Part shown: positions 13,075 through 25,066 of the stretch, in pieces
Layout: the number at the start of each line of letters is the position of its first letter
Numbering within the stretch: the stretch's first letter is position 1
Assembly (NCBI GenBank): GCA_030998015.1
Contig: JARWMV010000234.1
Location: forward strand, 1,612,001-1,676,000
Direction: 5' to 3'
DNA from: Ceratorhiza oryzae-sativae
Lineage: Eukaryota; Basidiomycota; Agaricomycetes; Cantharellales; Ceratobasidiaceae
Length of the DNA: 64,000 bases
The notes under the pieces: model-generated
Databases searched by the model: none
Told to the model about the DNA's origin: nothing
What the model saw: the letters and a program-made list of their open reading frames with translations, nothing else
Made by a program: the position numbers and the translations under genes

Positions 13075-13469
13075 ACGAATAGCTGCAACGCTGTAGGAGA
13101 TGCCCACATGAATTATTTGGAGTTTGATTATATTTTCACATTCTGTTTTGGAGTACTCGTTTTTGTTGGCCTGGTGTATTGATCGCTGGTGGTCTTGCTT
13201 TGAGCCTAGACAAGGTTGTAATAGTGAAGGCTATGTCTGTAGAATACCGACTTTTAGTGTGGATTAGTTATCGCTTAGACTCCCGTGGGATTCATGGTCT
13301 ACATCGTTAGGCAGTTGGTACCACCTGATACCTTGTCGTTTCTTGTTGATAATTGTCCGGTATACCCCCAATGGGGCTGGTGACGCAATCCTGCTGGCTC
13401 GCATATATAGCACCTTCCCATCTGCAACAAAAGACAGCTCGGTCCCCTATCTCGACGAAATTCGCAGTT
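13075..13469. other. Intergenic between H1 and the aldo-keto reductase
   Basis: H1 3' flank and reductase promoter. Open frames here are short and unsupported. No TATA box or repeat stands out. Confidence 0.45.
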
Positions 13470-15018
<1,549 letters not shown>

Positions 15019-15259
15019 GATGACCAAGTGTTCGGGATCAAATCACCCCTGCGTGGTAGCCACAGTACGGCGTCAAATTTCGGAGATTTGTCTACTTTGG
15101 TCCAGGTTATGATATTTTCAAGGTGGAAGAATATTAAATGAAGCGATGGTGATTGAAATAGCCCTAGGGCAGCGATTGTACACTTAGCAAGGTCGACGCG
15201 AATGCAGGACACAAATACGGAATTAGACAGAGAGGTCGACGCCATATCATCACACCCAA

Positions 15260-15821
15260 TCAGAAACCGTGCAGTTTGATGGTTGACTGTTCAGACTGGT
15301 CAATTGATTGTGACATCACCATGGAGATACCAACATACCTTAGGAATGCCTTCGTCGGTCAAAAATGTCAAAATCTTCAATCGTTGATCACCTTGGAGCT
15401 GAATGACTTTGCCGAGTTCCTCGTCCTCAACTAGAGTACCATTACAAGCGAATTCCTGTAGCGAAGGCGTTTAGCAGGAGCAACCATGAGCAGAAAACCT
15501 AATCGTACCTTCTTAAAGGCCTTCAGCAACTTCTTAGAGTCGTATTCTACCAAGGTTAAAAGACGTGAGCAACGATCTACCGCCGTCAACCAAACACAGC
15601 AAACAACAGACCTTTGGGAAGGCCTTGGAGGGTGGTGAGGGTCTTTCGACCGTTGCGTTGTTGAATACGGATGTGGATGTAATTCTGTTGAGATCCAACA
15701 CTGGATTCGCCGAGAGCGTCACCTTCGTCCGCGAAGGGGTCTATGAAGCCGGGTAAGCCACATGCAGAATGGGTGAATCAGATGGCGACCGACCGTATTT
15801 CGTGAAGTTCTGAACGCTCAT
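15260..15821 (-). CDS. SUI1: Translation initiation factor eIF1 (Sui1)
   Basis: Small factor of the 40S preinitiation complex that polices start-codon choice. Five exons (15821-15794, 15740-15612, 15546-15509, 15455-15339, 15286-15260) give 112 residues, the family's usual length. Conserved segments: IHIRIQQRNGRKTLTT, the TLQGLP turn, EYDSKKLLKAFKK, EFACNGT and the C-terminal KLHGF. The start MSVQNF has a G at -3. It is convergent with the aldo-keto reductase, with 241 bases between stops. Its 5' end faces the FYV7-like gene 174 bases away, so the two may share a promoter region. Confidence 0.93.
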
Positions 15822-15995
15822 AAAACGCGAGTGGCAGGAAAAGGTAGGCGATGAACTCGAGAGCAAAGGGGAGAGTGTGGACGCGATGATGAAGGGGCAT
15901 AGTCACACAGAGTAGATTATATACACACCTAGTGGCAGTGCCAGGGCGGAGTTTCTGTCAGTTTCCTCCTGACTCTTTCAGCTTGACTCGTTCTA

Positions 15996-16679
15996 ATGCC
16001 GGCACAGCAACGGCCAGTCAAATCCCGCAACGCTCCCAACTTCAAATCTCGGCACTTGGATCCCCACAGAAGTACGTGCTGTGCTCTTGTTTCCCAACAT
16101 CATTCCCACACGTTTTACACCGACCCAGCCAGGAAACTCAAGAAAGAGTGGCTCGCAACGCAAAAGATTAAAGCTGCGTACAGAGCGGAGAAACGTCGTC
16201 TGGGACTCCGCAAGCCTACAGCGTCGACTGACGACGACCCTCAAAACGATGGCACCCGGAGGTTGGGTGGCACTGCGGCCGAGGCAGAATTGCCGGATGA
16301 AGAACTTTCGGAACATGATGAGAGCGACCAGTCCTCGATTGGCGAAGATGATGATTCACACCCTATCGTAAAAGACAACGTCGTCAGCAAGCCACCATCT
16401 GATACTGTTCATCCCAGAGAGAAGGGGAAGAACAAGGGAAAGCCGAAGGAGAATCCAGCCATCTTGATTCAATCTGCAGGTCCATCTTTGAGGGAGCTGG
16501 CGCGAGAGGCGTATTCTCCCGCCAGCCTACATAGACATAAAAGCAACCCCCTGCACCGTAAACATCGCGAGACTCATGGCGTGCGGGGTGCAACTGGAGG
16601 CCGGGGGAGAGGCCGGGGTCAACCGGACATGGCAAAAAGGATGGGTGTATTACTGGAACAGATCAAACGAAGGTCCTGA
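15996..16679 (+). CDS. FYV7: Fyv7-like rRNA-processing protein
   Basis: Small basic protein of 208 residues in two exons (intron 16072-16128, 57 bases, so retention would keep the frame until its own codons run out). The first half has a Lys/Arg helix, RKLKKEWLATQKIKAAYRAEKR, like the core of Fyv7/CCDC59 proteins. The middle is an acidic Ser/Asp/Glu stretch. The end, GRGQPDMAKRMGVLLEQIK, matches the way fungal Fyv7 proteins end. Fyv7 works in the nucleolus on 35S pre-rRNA cleavage. The call rests on short motifs at both ends, so it is only moderately secure. Confidence 0.55.
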   Translation: MPAQQRPVKSRNAPNFKSRHLDPHRSTCCALVSQHHSHTFYTDPARKLKKEWLATQKIKAAYRAEKRRLGLRKPTASTDDDPQNDGTRRLGGTAAEAELPDEELSEHDESDQSSIGEDDDSHPIVKDNVVSKPPSDTVHPREKGKNKGKPKENPAILIQSAGPSLRELAREAYSPASLHRHKSNPLHRKHRETHGVRGATGGRGRGRGQPDMAKRMGVLLEQIKRRS

Positions 16680-16805
16680 TTTTCGCGTCGCTTTTGCTGC
16701 GACCGCGCGCCAATACAATTGAATTGATGTAAATCATATTGTCTCTACTGGCTCCCATTCAGGCTCAATGTTATTCTAGTCCAAAGGGCTCAGTTCAGTT
16801 CAAAC

Positions 16806-18930
16806 TCAAAAGCGACAGAAACGTACTCGGTTATCTATCTCAACCCAGGCTTTAGTATCGGAATCAAGCGCTCTAGACCATCCCAGCCCAACAGCGGCCA
16901 TTTTGCATACGTTTGAACTAGTATGAATGTTGTCCGAGGCTCTCTCAACTTGGAACGCAATGGAACTTACGTCAACGTGCAAACTGTGGCTACCAATTCC
17001 AAGTCATTGTCCTCTTCCCTCTCATCATCCCACAGCTCCGAAATCAAAGCCATCTCAACAATCATCCCACGTGTGAGCTTAATCCTCTCAACCTCGGGCC
17101 GATTTCTCCACTCGGGCTGAATATATGCAGAGGGACTGGCGAGCTCCGCAAGCTCCTCAGAAACCGCAGACACAGACGCTTCGCCTACTCGTCCTCCGTC
17201 AACGCCCCATTGCCTTAGCGAGTAAACGTGCGCCGACGATGTCCGGTTGATGAATTCGTCCAACGCAACAGGGTCATCCGAGGCGGCGTACACATGCGGT
17301 GCACCTGGCGGTCCCTGTTCGGCCCACGTCTTTTGAACAGCATCGACGTAGTTCTGGAGTGGAACGTATCCGTCCGCTCCGATTTTGATAAACTCCCAGC
17401 TCATCGCTTGGCGATCGCCCCGTCTGATATGCACGCTCACGTAGTTTGAAACCGCAGCACTGCCTGTGACACCTTGAATGCGCCGCCGAAGCTCCGATCT
17501 GGCTTCGCGCACCAGTTGAGCGTTCTTATCATTGAGAATGATAAAGGATTCAAACGAATCAAAGGCTCGCTGGAATATCTGTTTCAGCCTTGCGGTAGAA
17601 TACTTGTAGCTAGAGTTGGGCGCAAAGTCAGCATGGGCCGACATCTAACGAGGAATAGGCAACGGACGGATCTTCAAACTCCTCGAAAAAGTCGTGACCA
17701 AAGTGGAACTTGGCTGTCAGAGGAGTAACGACCTGAGCGACTCAAAGTATGGGTCGAAGTTCAACAATAGCTGTATAATGGCTCACCCAGTGTTTTGCAA
17801 GCCGTGGACAAGCTACAAGCTCCTCCGGGGGAGGCGGAAGACAACCGGGCTCCGGTCCAGGTTGAGTTTGTCGAATATCCCTGAAATGGGTCGTCCAGCT
17901 AGCCGCGAAATAAGCATACAAGTGTTGTGTCCCACAAGTCTGAACTCACTTTCCACGAGTCCAAAGTCGGTCGTCAATCAAAAACGTCCTATTTTGCTAG
18001 TGAATGCGGGTAATTACTCGTCTGATCTCGATGGCTTTGCCCAGGTGGCACAATATCAACGCACCTCTCTCGCAAGGCCAGCTAGTTGGGCAATTAGGGC
18101 GAGATCTGCCATGAGACCTCGATTTCCATCGAACATGAATGTAATCGTGCTTGAACAAATCCCTGGCTTACTTGCCGGGTGCACCACATCGGGGACACCC
18201 CCTAAATAGCATTATACGTAAGTATGATGTCAAAATCAATACATAACAACCTACCTGGAGGCTTATACCAATAACCACCATGCATGTGGCCTTTCAGCTT
18301 CCAGCACTCGGCTCGATACTGTTCGGGAGTAAGGGGAAAGGTAGAGTATGCCGAGTAGTCGATGGGCACAGATGTCTGATTGTGAGATGTAGTCTCATGC
18401 TGGGCTGGGGTGTTTCCCGAGACTAACGTAGACTCTTGATTTGTCTTTTCATCCGGCACTGGTGTTGGCGGGTCTGAGACTAGTGCTCTAAGTGCATCGG
18501 GCCAGTTGATCGACACGATCACTAGTACACATAGCAATACGGCGAACAAGGTTCCAAGTATGAGAGGGAGAACCTCAACGATCTCCTTGAGCTTCGAAGT
18601 GCGAGGATGCTTCCGGTAAGCACCAGAGCCCGATTGTGCCGGATGATGCGCCCGAGTGTGAACATCGGCTCCAAAGCTGGCCGAAGCGGACGAAGCAAGT
18701 AAAGGCGCCAACTGACTTTGTTGAGTCAGTTCGTACGAGTCATTTGGGTCGTCCGAGTCGAAATCCATTTTTGCGCCTTGGCTTTCTGGAAATGTTTGAA
18801 CCCCAGAACGCGAGTGGGGCGTGCGGGGCACGAGGTTGGAGTCGCTTGCTTGATGAGTGCGTATGCGAGCGGAGGAGCTGGCGAAGTCGGCCTCTTCGCC
18901 GGGTAAACGAGAGTAGGTTGGTCGGGACAT
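16806..18930 (-). CDS. Type II membrane protein with fucosyltransferase-like HIRRGDR motif
   Basis: Predicted secretory-pathway glycosyltransferase. The first exon (18930-18255) has a cytosolic Ser/Arg-rich tail of about 120 residues, one membrane segment (LPLILGTLFAVLLCVLVIVSI) and a Pro/Thr-rich stem. Later exons give MFDGNRGLMADLALIAQLAGLARE, FLIDDRLWTRGK, FHFGHDFFEEFED and then YVSVHIRRGDRQ. That last motif is typical of the alpha-1,2/alpha-1,6/O-fucosyltransferase superfamily, where it binds GDP-fucose. The C-terminus, VCTLTSNVCKMAAVGLGW, is formed by splicing across about 16970-16910 and looks conserved. The exon order is clear, but I did not fix every boundary in 17640-18200. Donor sugar and acceptor are unknown; the GT family number should not be assumed. 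Confidence 0.6.
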
Positions 18931-19329
18931 GTTGAGGCCAGCTCAAAGCGGTATAGAACCGGTCGCCACGACGGCCTCAAGTTGTTGCTTATTGCACATG
19001 ATCACGTGGGCCACCTTTTGGATGGGGTATGAAACGGAATCACAACAACGAAAGGGTGGACGAAACAAAGAAACGGCGAGAGTGCAGTATATCTAGCAAG
19101 TGAGAGATTTTTTTTAATTAAAAAAGCGCCCATTAAAGATTAAGTCTCTATCTCTATCGTGGCTTGAGTCTTGGCTCGAATTTACTTTGACGCCTCAAGA
19201 AGCATGGCGAGATACTTCAGCTTGCAATATATGCCAGCAATATATTCGATTATGTGATACATACGAGTTCCCGAAACATAGTGCTTTTTGTAGATGCGGT
19301 ACCAATGAAGGAAAAGGTTGGAGATGGAA

Positions 19330-20230
19330 TCACTTGATCTTGTCCAAAGGCCTAAATTAAGAACATAGAATGAGAAAGACAGGCAAAAAGCCGCACTATG
19401 AAGCGGTACCCACCTGTTGAACCCGCCCTTACGATTCATGTACTGACGCCAAGTTCGCTGCTTCTTGATGTTTGCAGCACCTTGCTGGTTGCCAATGACA
19501 GCCTTGCCCTAGAAGAACAGTTAACCAATGAATGAAAGTGGACTGTACCAGCTCACCTTAGTGCTGTCAAACCCACCAAAGCCCATGGCGGCCATCATCT
19601 GAGCTTCGTCTTCCTCCATGTCCTCTCCCTCTTCAATTTCACCGTCTACATTGCTCTCATCTGGGGGCATACCAGACTCGGCAGGAGGGCCATTTGTAGG
19701 GGCGTCCGAGTTGCCTGATAAAAGTGATTTAGTTTGGACTTGAATATCATAGGAGAGCACTTACGAGTCGGCGCCACCGAGTCCTCTGCCTCGGGCTTCC
19801 GTGAACGAGGTTCATCCCTCCTGTCGTCACGCGGCGAGCGCCCTTCATCCCTCCGAGGCGGTCGTCTATCATCGTCTCTACTTGGTCTACCCGATCATCT
19901 CTTCGGTAGTCTCTCCTGTCATCTGCTCGGTCTCGTGGTTTGTTGTCCCGGCGAGAGTCCTCGCGCCTGTCTGCGTACTGTCAACTTCAGCGCATCTAAA
20001 CAGATAGTTGTGCACACCTCTTGCGTCCCTATCACCTCGTCCACCCCGCCCATGCGCCTTGGGCTCCGCGAACGACTTCTCCTGCGTTCTCGGTCGCCGC
20101 GCCCACCATCCCGCCCATCCTTCCGCCAGTCCCTGGAGTCACGGCGGTCGTCTCTGTCTCGCTCACGGTCGCGGTCGCCATCCCTTGGGGCACCCCGCGA
20201 ATCTCGGTAGCCTCCACGCCGATCTGACAT
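19330..20230 (-). CDS. SNRNP27: U4/U6.U5 tri-snRNP 27 kDa protein (SNRNP27)
   Basis: Component of the spliceosomal tri-snRNP. The N-terminal half is an RS/RD domain; the C-terminal half is the conserved core, MGFGGFDSTKGKAVIGNQ then KKQRTWRQYMNRKGGFNRP, ending PLDKIK at 19330. The core spans exons divided at about 19510-19560 and 19365-19413. Oddity: in the RD region (about 19885-19900) the frame entering from the first exons, ending RDYRRDD, must slip by one base to give RPSRDDDRRPP and stay in frame with the core. One extra G in the GGG run on the coding strand near 19892 would do it; an intron running to the next AG would instead delete RD-rich coding sequence. Divergent from the coiled-coil gene at 20375. 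Confidence 0.85.
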
Positions 20231-20374
20231 GTTGGGGGTCGTCGCGGGCGCTAAGTGAACAAACGTTGAAGGAACACTGATCTTACGTAATATATACGAA
20301 TATGAGCAGCGAAGGCATGGCTCTTCCAACTCGCAACCATCACTGCCTACTCCAGAGCTCTAGCCTGCGCCGCC
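20231..20374. promoter_or_regulatory. Bidirectional promoter region, SNRNP27 / coiled-coil gene
   Basis: Only 144 bases separate the two start codons, so both promoters must lie here or overlap the genes. No clear TATA box is seen. Confidence 0.4.
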
Positions 20375-20827
20375 ATGGCCTCGAACACTCCTATGCCCAC
20401 CATCCGCACTGACGATCTCACCCCCGGTGGTGTCACGTACGATGGTTCACACACTTCATATTTACATTGCTGAAAAAGGTCATTTAGGCCCATGGAGCAA
20501 CAATCGCTCGTCACGCCAGCTGTTCCACCCTCTAGCCCGTCTATTCCGCGTTTGCCTTCGCAAAATTTCGACTCGCCGTCTTTGGACATATCCATATCGA
20601 CCCTTTTGGCCGCGTCCAACGCGTGAGTTTGGCCTGTGTGGCTCCTCTGGCCATATTTACGAAAATGTCTGAAATAGGGCCGAGCCGAGATCGCTGAAAA
20701 GGCCAACAAGGTGATGCAGCTGTCTCAAGAAAAATCAGAGCTCGATAAACGGCTCCAGGAGATTGAGCAACGGCTCAAAGCCGTCGAGGAAGCCGAGAAA
20801 AGGCGTGGTGCTGGAACGACGACTTAG
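20375..20827 (+). CDS. Small coiled-coil protein of unknown function
   Basis: Three exons (20375-20436, 20488-20620, 20678-20827) give 114 residues. The first two thirds are Pro/Ser/Thr-rich (TPGGVT, PAVPPSSPSIP). The last third is a clean heptad-like helix, RAEIAEKANKVMQLSQEK then LDKRLQEIEQRLKAVEEAEK. The first intron is ordinary (GTACGA...TTTAG). The second fits the frame only as a GC-AG intron starting two bases before a tempting GTGAGT; using GTGAGT would break the frame. I do not recognise the family. The helix suggests oligomerisation or a subunit role. Confidence 0.5.
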
Positions 20828-21218
20828 ATATCAATCATGCATCGCTATCAAATACCTAATGTGTGTGTGTACGATTACGATCCCTGTAGTATCCGAGGTC
20901 TGTATCCCCACCCTTCGCCGCTGATCGGGACACTTGAACTTGCCTGATTGCTGGTCCCGAAATACATAACTATCACGCTTTTTATCCGAACGTGTTGTGG
21001 GGTATTGCTTGGACGCCGGAGACCGATCGTGACGCAGATTGGAAATAGATAGACGTCACTGCCGACAGGCCGCTCTCCCAACTCACTCCATATCATTCTA
21101 TCCATCCATCAGGGAGCACCCTTCTCCACCCCAAAATCCATCCCTCGGTTTGCTCTTAAGGCGGCGCACAAGCTCCAACGGTCGCACCACCCTCTCCCGC
21201 ACGACCACCCTTGCAGCA

Positions 21219-23043
21219 ATGTCGAGGTATATCCCCTGCATTCCAACTTGCGTTTGGCCCAGAATGCTCACTTGACGCGTCTCCAACAGACTCGGATCCC
21301 GCCGCGGCTCTCGCAGGGCGTCTATTGACCCCCTGCGCCTAGTACCAATGGACAAGTGAGTGCCACTCGAGTAAACAAGTCTCGCCACTGACCTTGTCTC
21401 CAGAGCTCAAGCTCCAGCCCAGGGCGCAGACTTCAACGTCGTATTTATTGGCGCCGGAAACATCATGTTCGGTTGGTAAATCCACTCATCACCCTCGAAC
21501 CAGGCTGACATCTCCCAGGCTCTCCCGAGGGCCCATGGAACCACTCCTTCCGTTTCGAACAGTACGCATACATCCATTCGGTCGACACTCTCACATTCTA
21601 ACTGCACAATGTCCACCCCCCCCCCAGTAAACTCGGACCCCGTCTCAAGGTCGTTGCTCTAATCGACCCTGCGATGGACCGCGCTGCGGCAGTCCTCCAA
21701 AAGAAACGCGAGTCGTTCGTCGTGTCCGCGTACGAAAATACTGCAATGTACAAGACCATCGACGACTTTGCCAAGGCTATGCGCCCAGAAGACAAGCCTC
21801 GGGCAATCATCGTTGGCAGTCCGCCACAATGGCGTGGAAACGATCAGCCAGGGCGTGACCTTGAGCTCAAGTTGCTTCAGTACTTCCCTGGCGTAGCACT
21901 GTTTATTGAGAAGCCAGTGTCTACTGGTCCATATACGATCGCACTTGACATCGGCAAGAAGATTGAAGATTCGGGTACCATTTGCTCAGTGGGGTAAACA
22001 AATTTCTACCTAAAGGCGAATATGGCTGACATGTTTCTTTAGCTACATGCTCCGATATCTCAAGGCGGTCCAGATGATGAAGCAGATTATTGAGGACAAG
22101 GAGCTTACGGTCATGGCTACGAGCGCGCGCTATGTATGCGCGTACGAGTCTATTGCTAAACCCGGTTGGTGGGACAAGTCGGTCGAGTAAGTTTCACTCC
22201 AATCCATTGGATTCCAAAAACCTAACCGTCCCATAGTCAGGGCCCTGTCATCGAACAGGGCACCCACTTCTGTCAGTGATAATCCAAGGTTCACATCAAG
22301 CGAAGTCTATACTCATGGCTTCGATTTCCAGGCGATCTTTCGCGTTACTTTGGTGGCGACGTTGATATCGGCTCTGTTGTGGCGCACTCGGTGGAATGGG
22401 ACGAAGAACCCGGCCATCTGAGCAAGATTCCTATCGATGAGTCCAAGATCGCTCCGGAGAACCGTATCCCTCGCGTTACGACTGCGACCTGGTCAGTCAA
22501 CAAGCTCCTTGCTCAACGTTAACCTCGTCTCATATTGCTCGATAGGAAATATGAGAATGGTGCCGTTGGAAGCTTTATCCATGCGGTTGCCCTGCAGGGA
22601 AAAAACTATAGCTGCGAACTTGAAGTTTACCTGGATGGATACCAGATGAGGTATGTTGTTTGCTCGGCATGCTTTAGTGTATGCTTAGTGGTTCCATTAG
22701 GTTGGTTGATCCGTACCATATCCCAACCCTCTATATTCGTCGTCCAGGGGATGACTATGAAGAAACATATCGATTTGGCGACGATGATCCTTTCTTTTCT
22801 GAGGTGCGCCCGAGCCCCAAGCATGCACGTCCAAATCCTCATTATCCGTGTTCAGGTCTCTAATTTGGTAGATGTGATTGAGCATGGTGAGGGCACATCT
22901 GAAATTCTGAGCAGCTATGAAGGTCAGTGGCTTCCTCGGCGCTCGATTTCCTTGTGCTCATTCATGACACAGATGCGTGCAAGACTTACGAGTTAACGTG
23001 GGCCATTCGTGAGGCCAGCGAACGAAGTCGCAAGAAGAACTAA
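21219..23043 (+). CDS. Gfo/Idh/MocA-family NAD(P)-dependent oxidoreductase
   Basis: Predicted sugar or cyclitol dehydrogenase. The Rossmann start VVFIGAGNIMFG carries the GxGN-type dinucleotide loop and is followed by VVALIDP. The family's EKP motif (FIEKPVSTGPY) contains the Lys usually needed for catalysis. The C-terminal alpha/beta domain runs from GYMLRY through EQGTHFCDLSRY, whose H and D sit where the catalytic pair lies in relatives, to the end SRKKN. About ten short GT-AG introns all join in frame, including a 6-base first exon piece (ATGTCGAG before 21227). The N-terminal ~25 residues are basic and Ser-rich. The substrate is not predictable from sequence. Confidence 0.82.
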
Positions 23044-23264
23044 TTCTCAACCATGTGTACTGTGAAGAAATACTCCCATAAATGTCTCTCCAAGAGCAAA
23101 TGCGTTAGAGTGTAGCGAATAGAGCATTCAAGTTACAAAATAAAGAATTTTGCATTTTATCCCAACCCATTAATAGTGAGAAGGAATACGCGGGTCTGTT
23201 TGTCAGGGTATCGGACTCGTATATAAGCCTTCGGCTCTTGGGGTTCAAATACGAACATCTCCGA

Positions 23265-24805
23265 ATGACACTGATCACAGCCTTGGCTCGCCAACCACCG
23301 GTATTTTGGACGAGACTGGGTGCATTTTCCCCCGCGAGTAGATTTACACGCAAAATGTCCAATTCGACTTTCACCGCAAAACCGTTTCGCCTTAGTTTGA
23401 TCCAACTTGGAGGGGTTGGCGCGGACAAGGCCGCCAACTTGGCTCACGCAAAGGAGATGGTCATCAAAGCTGCCCAGCCTGTGGATGGTAAAAAGTCGGA
23501 TTTGGTTGTTCTGCCTGTCAGTCTTTGTCCGTTTGATGAAAAGAGGCCTATCTAAACCTCCTTATACCAGGAATGCTTTAACTCTCCGTATGGCGTCCAA
23601 CACTTCCCTCAATATGCTGAGACCATCGGCTACGAACCCGGGAAGCCTTACGATGTTGCCAATACGAAGAGCGAGAGTATCAAGATGCTTTCCACGGTGG
23701 CGAAAGAGGCAAATGTCTGGCTGTTGGGAGGCAAGGCTTTCCGATAGGTCCCTCTGCAACGGACTGACCACAGTTTTATCGTTACAGGCTCAATCCCCGA
23801 ACGAGACGAGTCAGATGGCAAGCTGTATAATACTTCTACAATTTACAACCCTAAAGGTGAGACAAAATACCACCGACTAAGATCCGAGTTGATAAACCGT
23901 TTGCTGTAGGAGAGATGATTGCCATCCACCGTAAAGTCCATCTGTTTGATATCGATATACCTGGCGGAATTACTTTCAAGGTGGGTACAGTTTGCGTTCC
24001 CGCCCATCTTTTGGATGAACGCCCACCACAGGAAAGCGAGACGCTTACTGGAGGAAACAAACTGACAAGCTTCGACACTGGTGGGCTATTTGTCATGTGT
24101 GATCTATCCGCCAATCTGACCGGCTGGCAGAGTTCGGAAAGATTGGGGTTGGGATTTGCTATGACGTCCGGTTCCCGGAGATGGCTATGATTGCTGCACG
24201 CAAAGGTCGGAGAGTCAATGGATCGGGCGCCCAGTCTGCTGAGAACCAGTGTGCTAGGCTGTATTGCAATGGTCTATCCTGGAGCTTTCAACCTTACGAC
24301 TGGGCCTTTGCACTGGGAACTCCTGCAACGAGCAAGGTGCGCTTTTCGCCCGCTTATCCCGATGCAATTTCTCGAACCGTTTGATATGCAGGGCAGTCGA
24401 CAATCAAATATACGTCTCGATGTGTAGTCCTGCTCGAGATATGAGTGCAGGGTACCATGCGGTGTGCATACCTCTAACGAGTTTCAAAACGAAAAGTTAA
24501 CTTCGCATATACTCTCCAGTGGGGTCATTCGATGGTTGTAGACCCGATGTGAGTTCGAGAACCTTCCGGCAGCCGCCAACTAGGCGCTCAAATGTAATCC
24601 TAGGGGCAGCGTAATCGCAACGACCGAGCATGGTGAAGCGATTATACATGCCGATATCGGTAAGCCGCTCCGGCTAGTCTCGCCCGCACTGGGCTGATGG
24701 GCGTTCGCACCGCCCAGATCCCGAAGTTGTGACCAAGACCGCAGTGGGATCCCGGTGACGGTTCAGCGTCGGTTTGATGTGTATGCAGACGTGTCGGCAG
24801 CATAG
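23265..24805 (+). CDS. NIT2: Omega-amidase / nitrilase-superfamily hydrolase (NIT2-like)
   Basis: Hydrolyses alpha-ketoglutaramate and alpha-ketosuccinamate. The catalytic triad is present: Glu in [13 protein letters not shown], Lys in [14 protein letters not shown], Cys in [12 protein letters not shown]. Two in-frame ATGs exist. The one at 23265 adds 30 residues rich in Arg, Ser and hydrophobics with no acid, like a mitochondrial presequence; the one at 23355 (MSNSTF) starts where the cytosolic family does. Dual targeting is therefore plausible. Intron after WLLGG (from about 23730) needs a GC donor (GCAAGG). At the end, DPEVV and then [14 protein letters not shown] lie in different frames. 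With one base added near 24722 the segment aligns with the family's usual D-P-x8-G-I-P spacing without a gap. Confidence 0.83.
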
Positions 24806-25066
24806 ATACGCGGTGGAGGTGACCAAACGCTAACCGCATGTGGCTAAAAGATTTGTACAAATTGGTAAAGCCGGCTGAGGCTCTTGCCTTTTGGGAAACG
24901 CGCTCGGCGCTTAAGTGTTCTGAAAAGTTCCATCGAGTTCTTTCGAGCATTGCCCTACAGCTTATAACCGCCCCGAGGCGCACATTCACCCGCCACTTTA
25001 CGTGCCCCACCCTCTTCTGCCCCCTCTGCTTTCTTTCGATTAAATTTTAATAATCCATTGTGAAAC

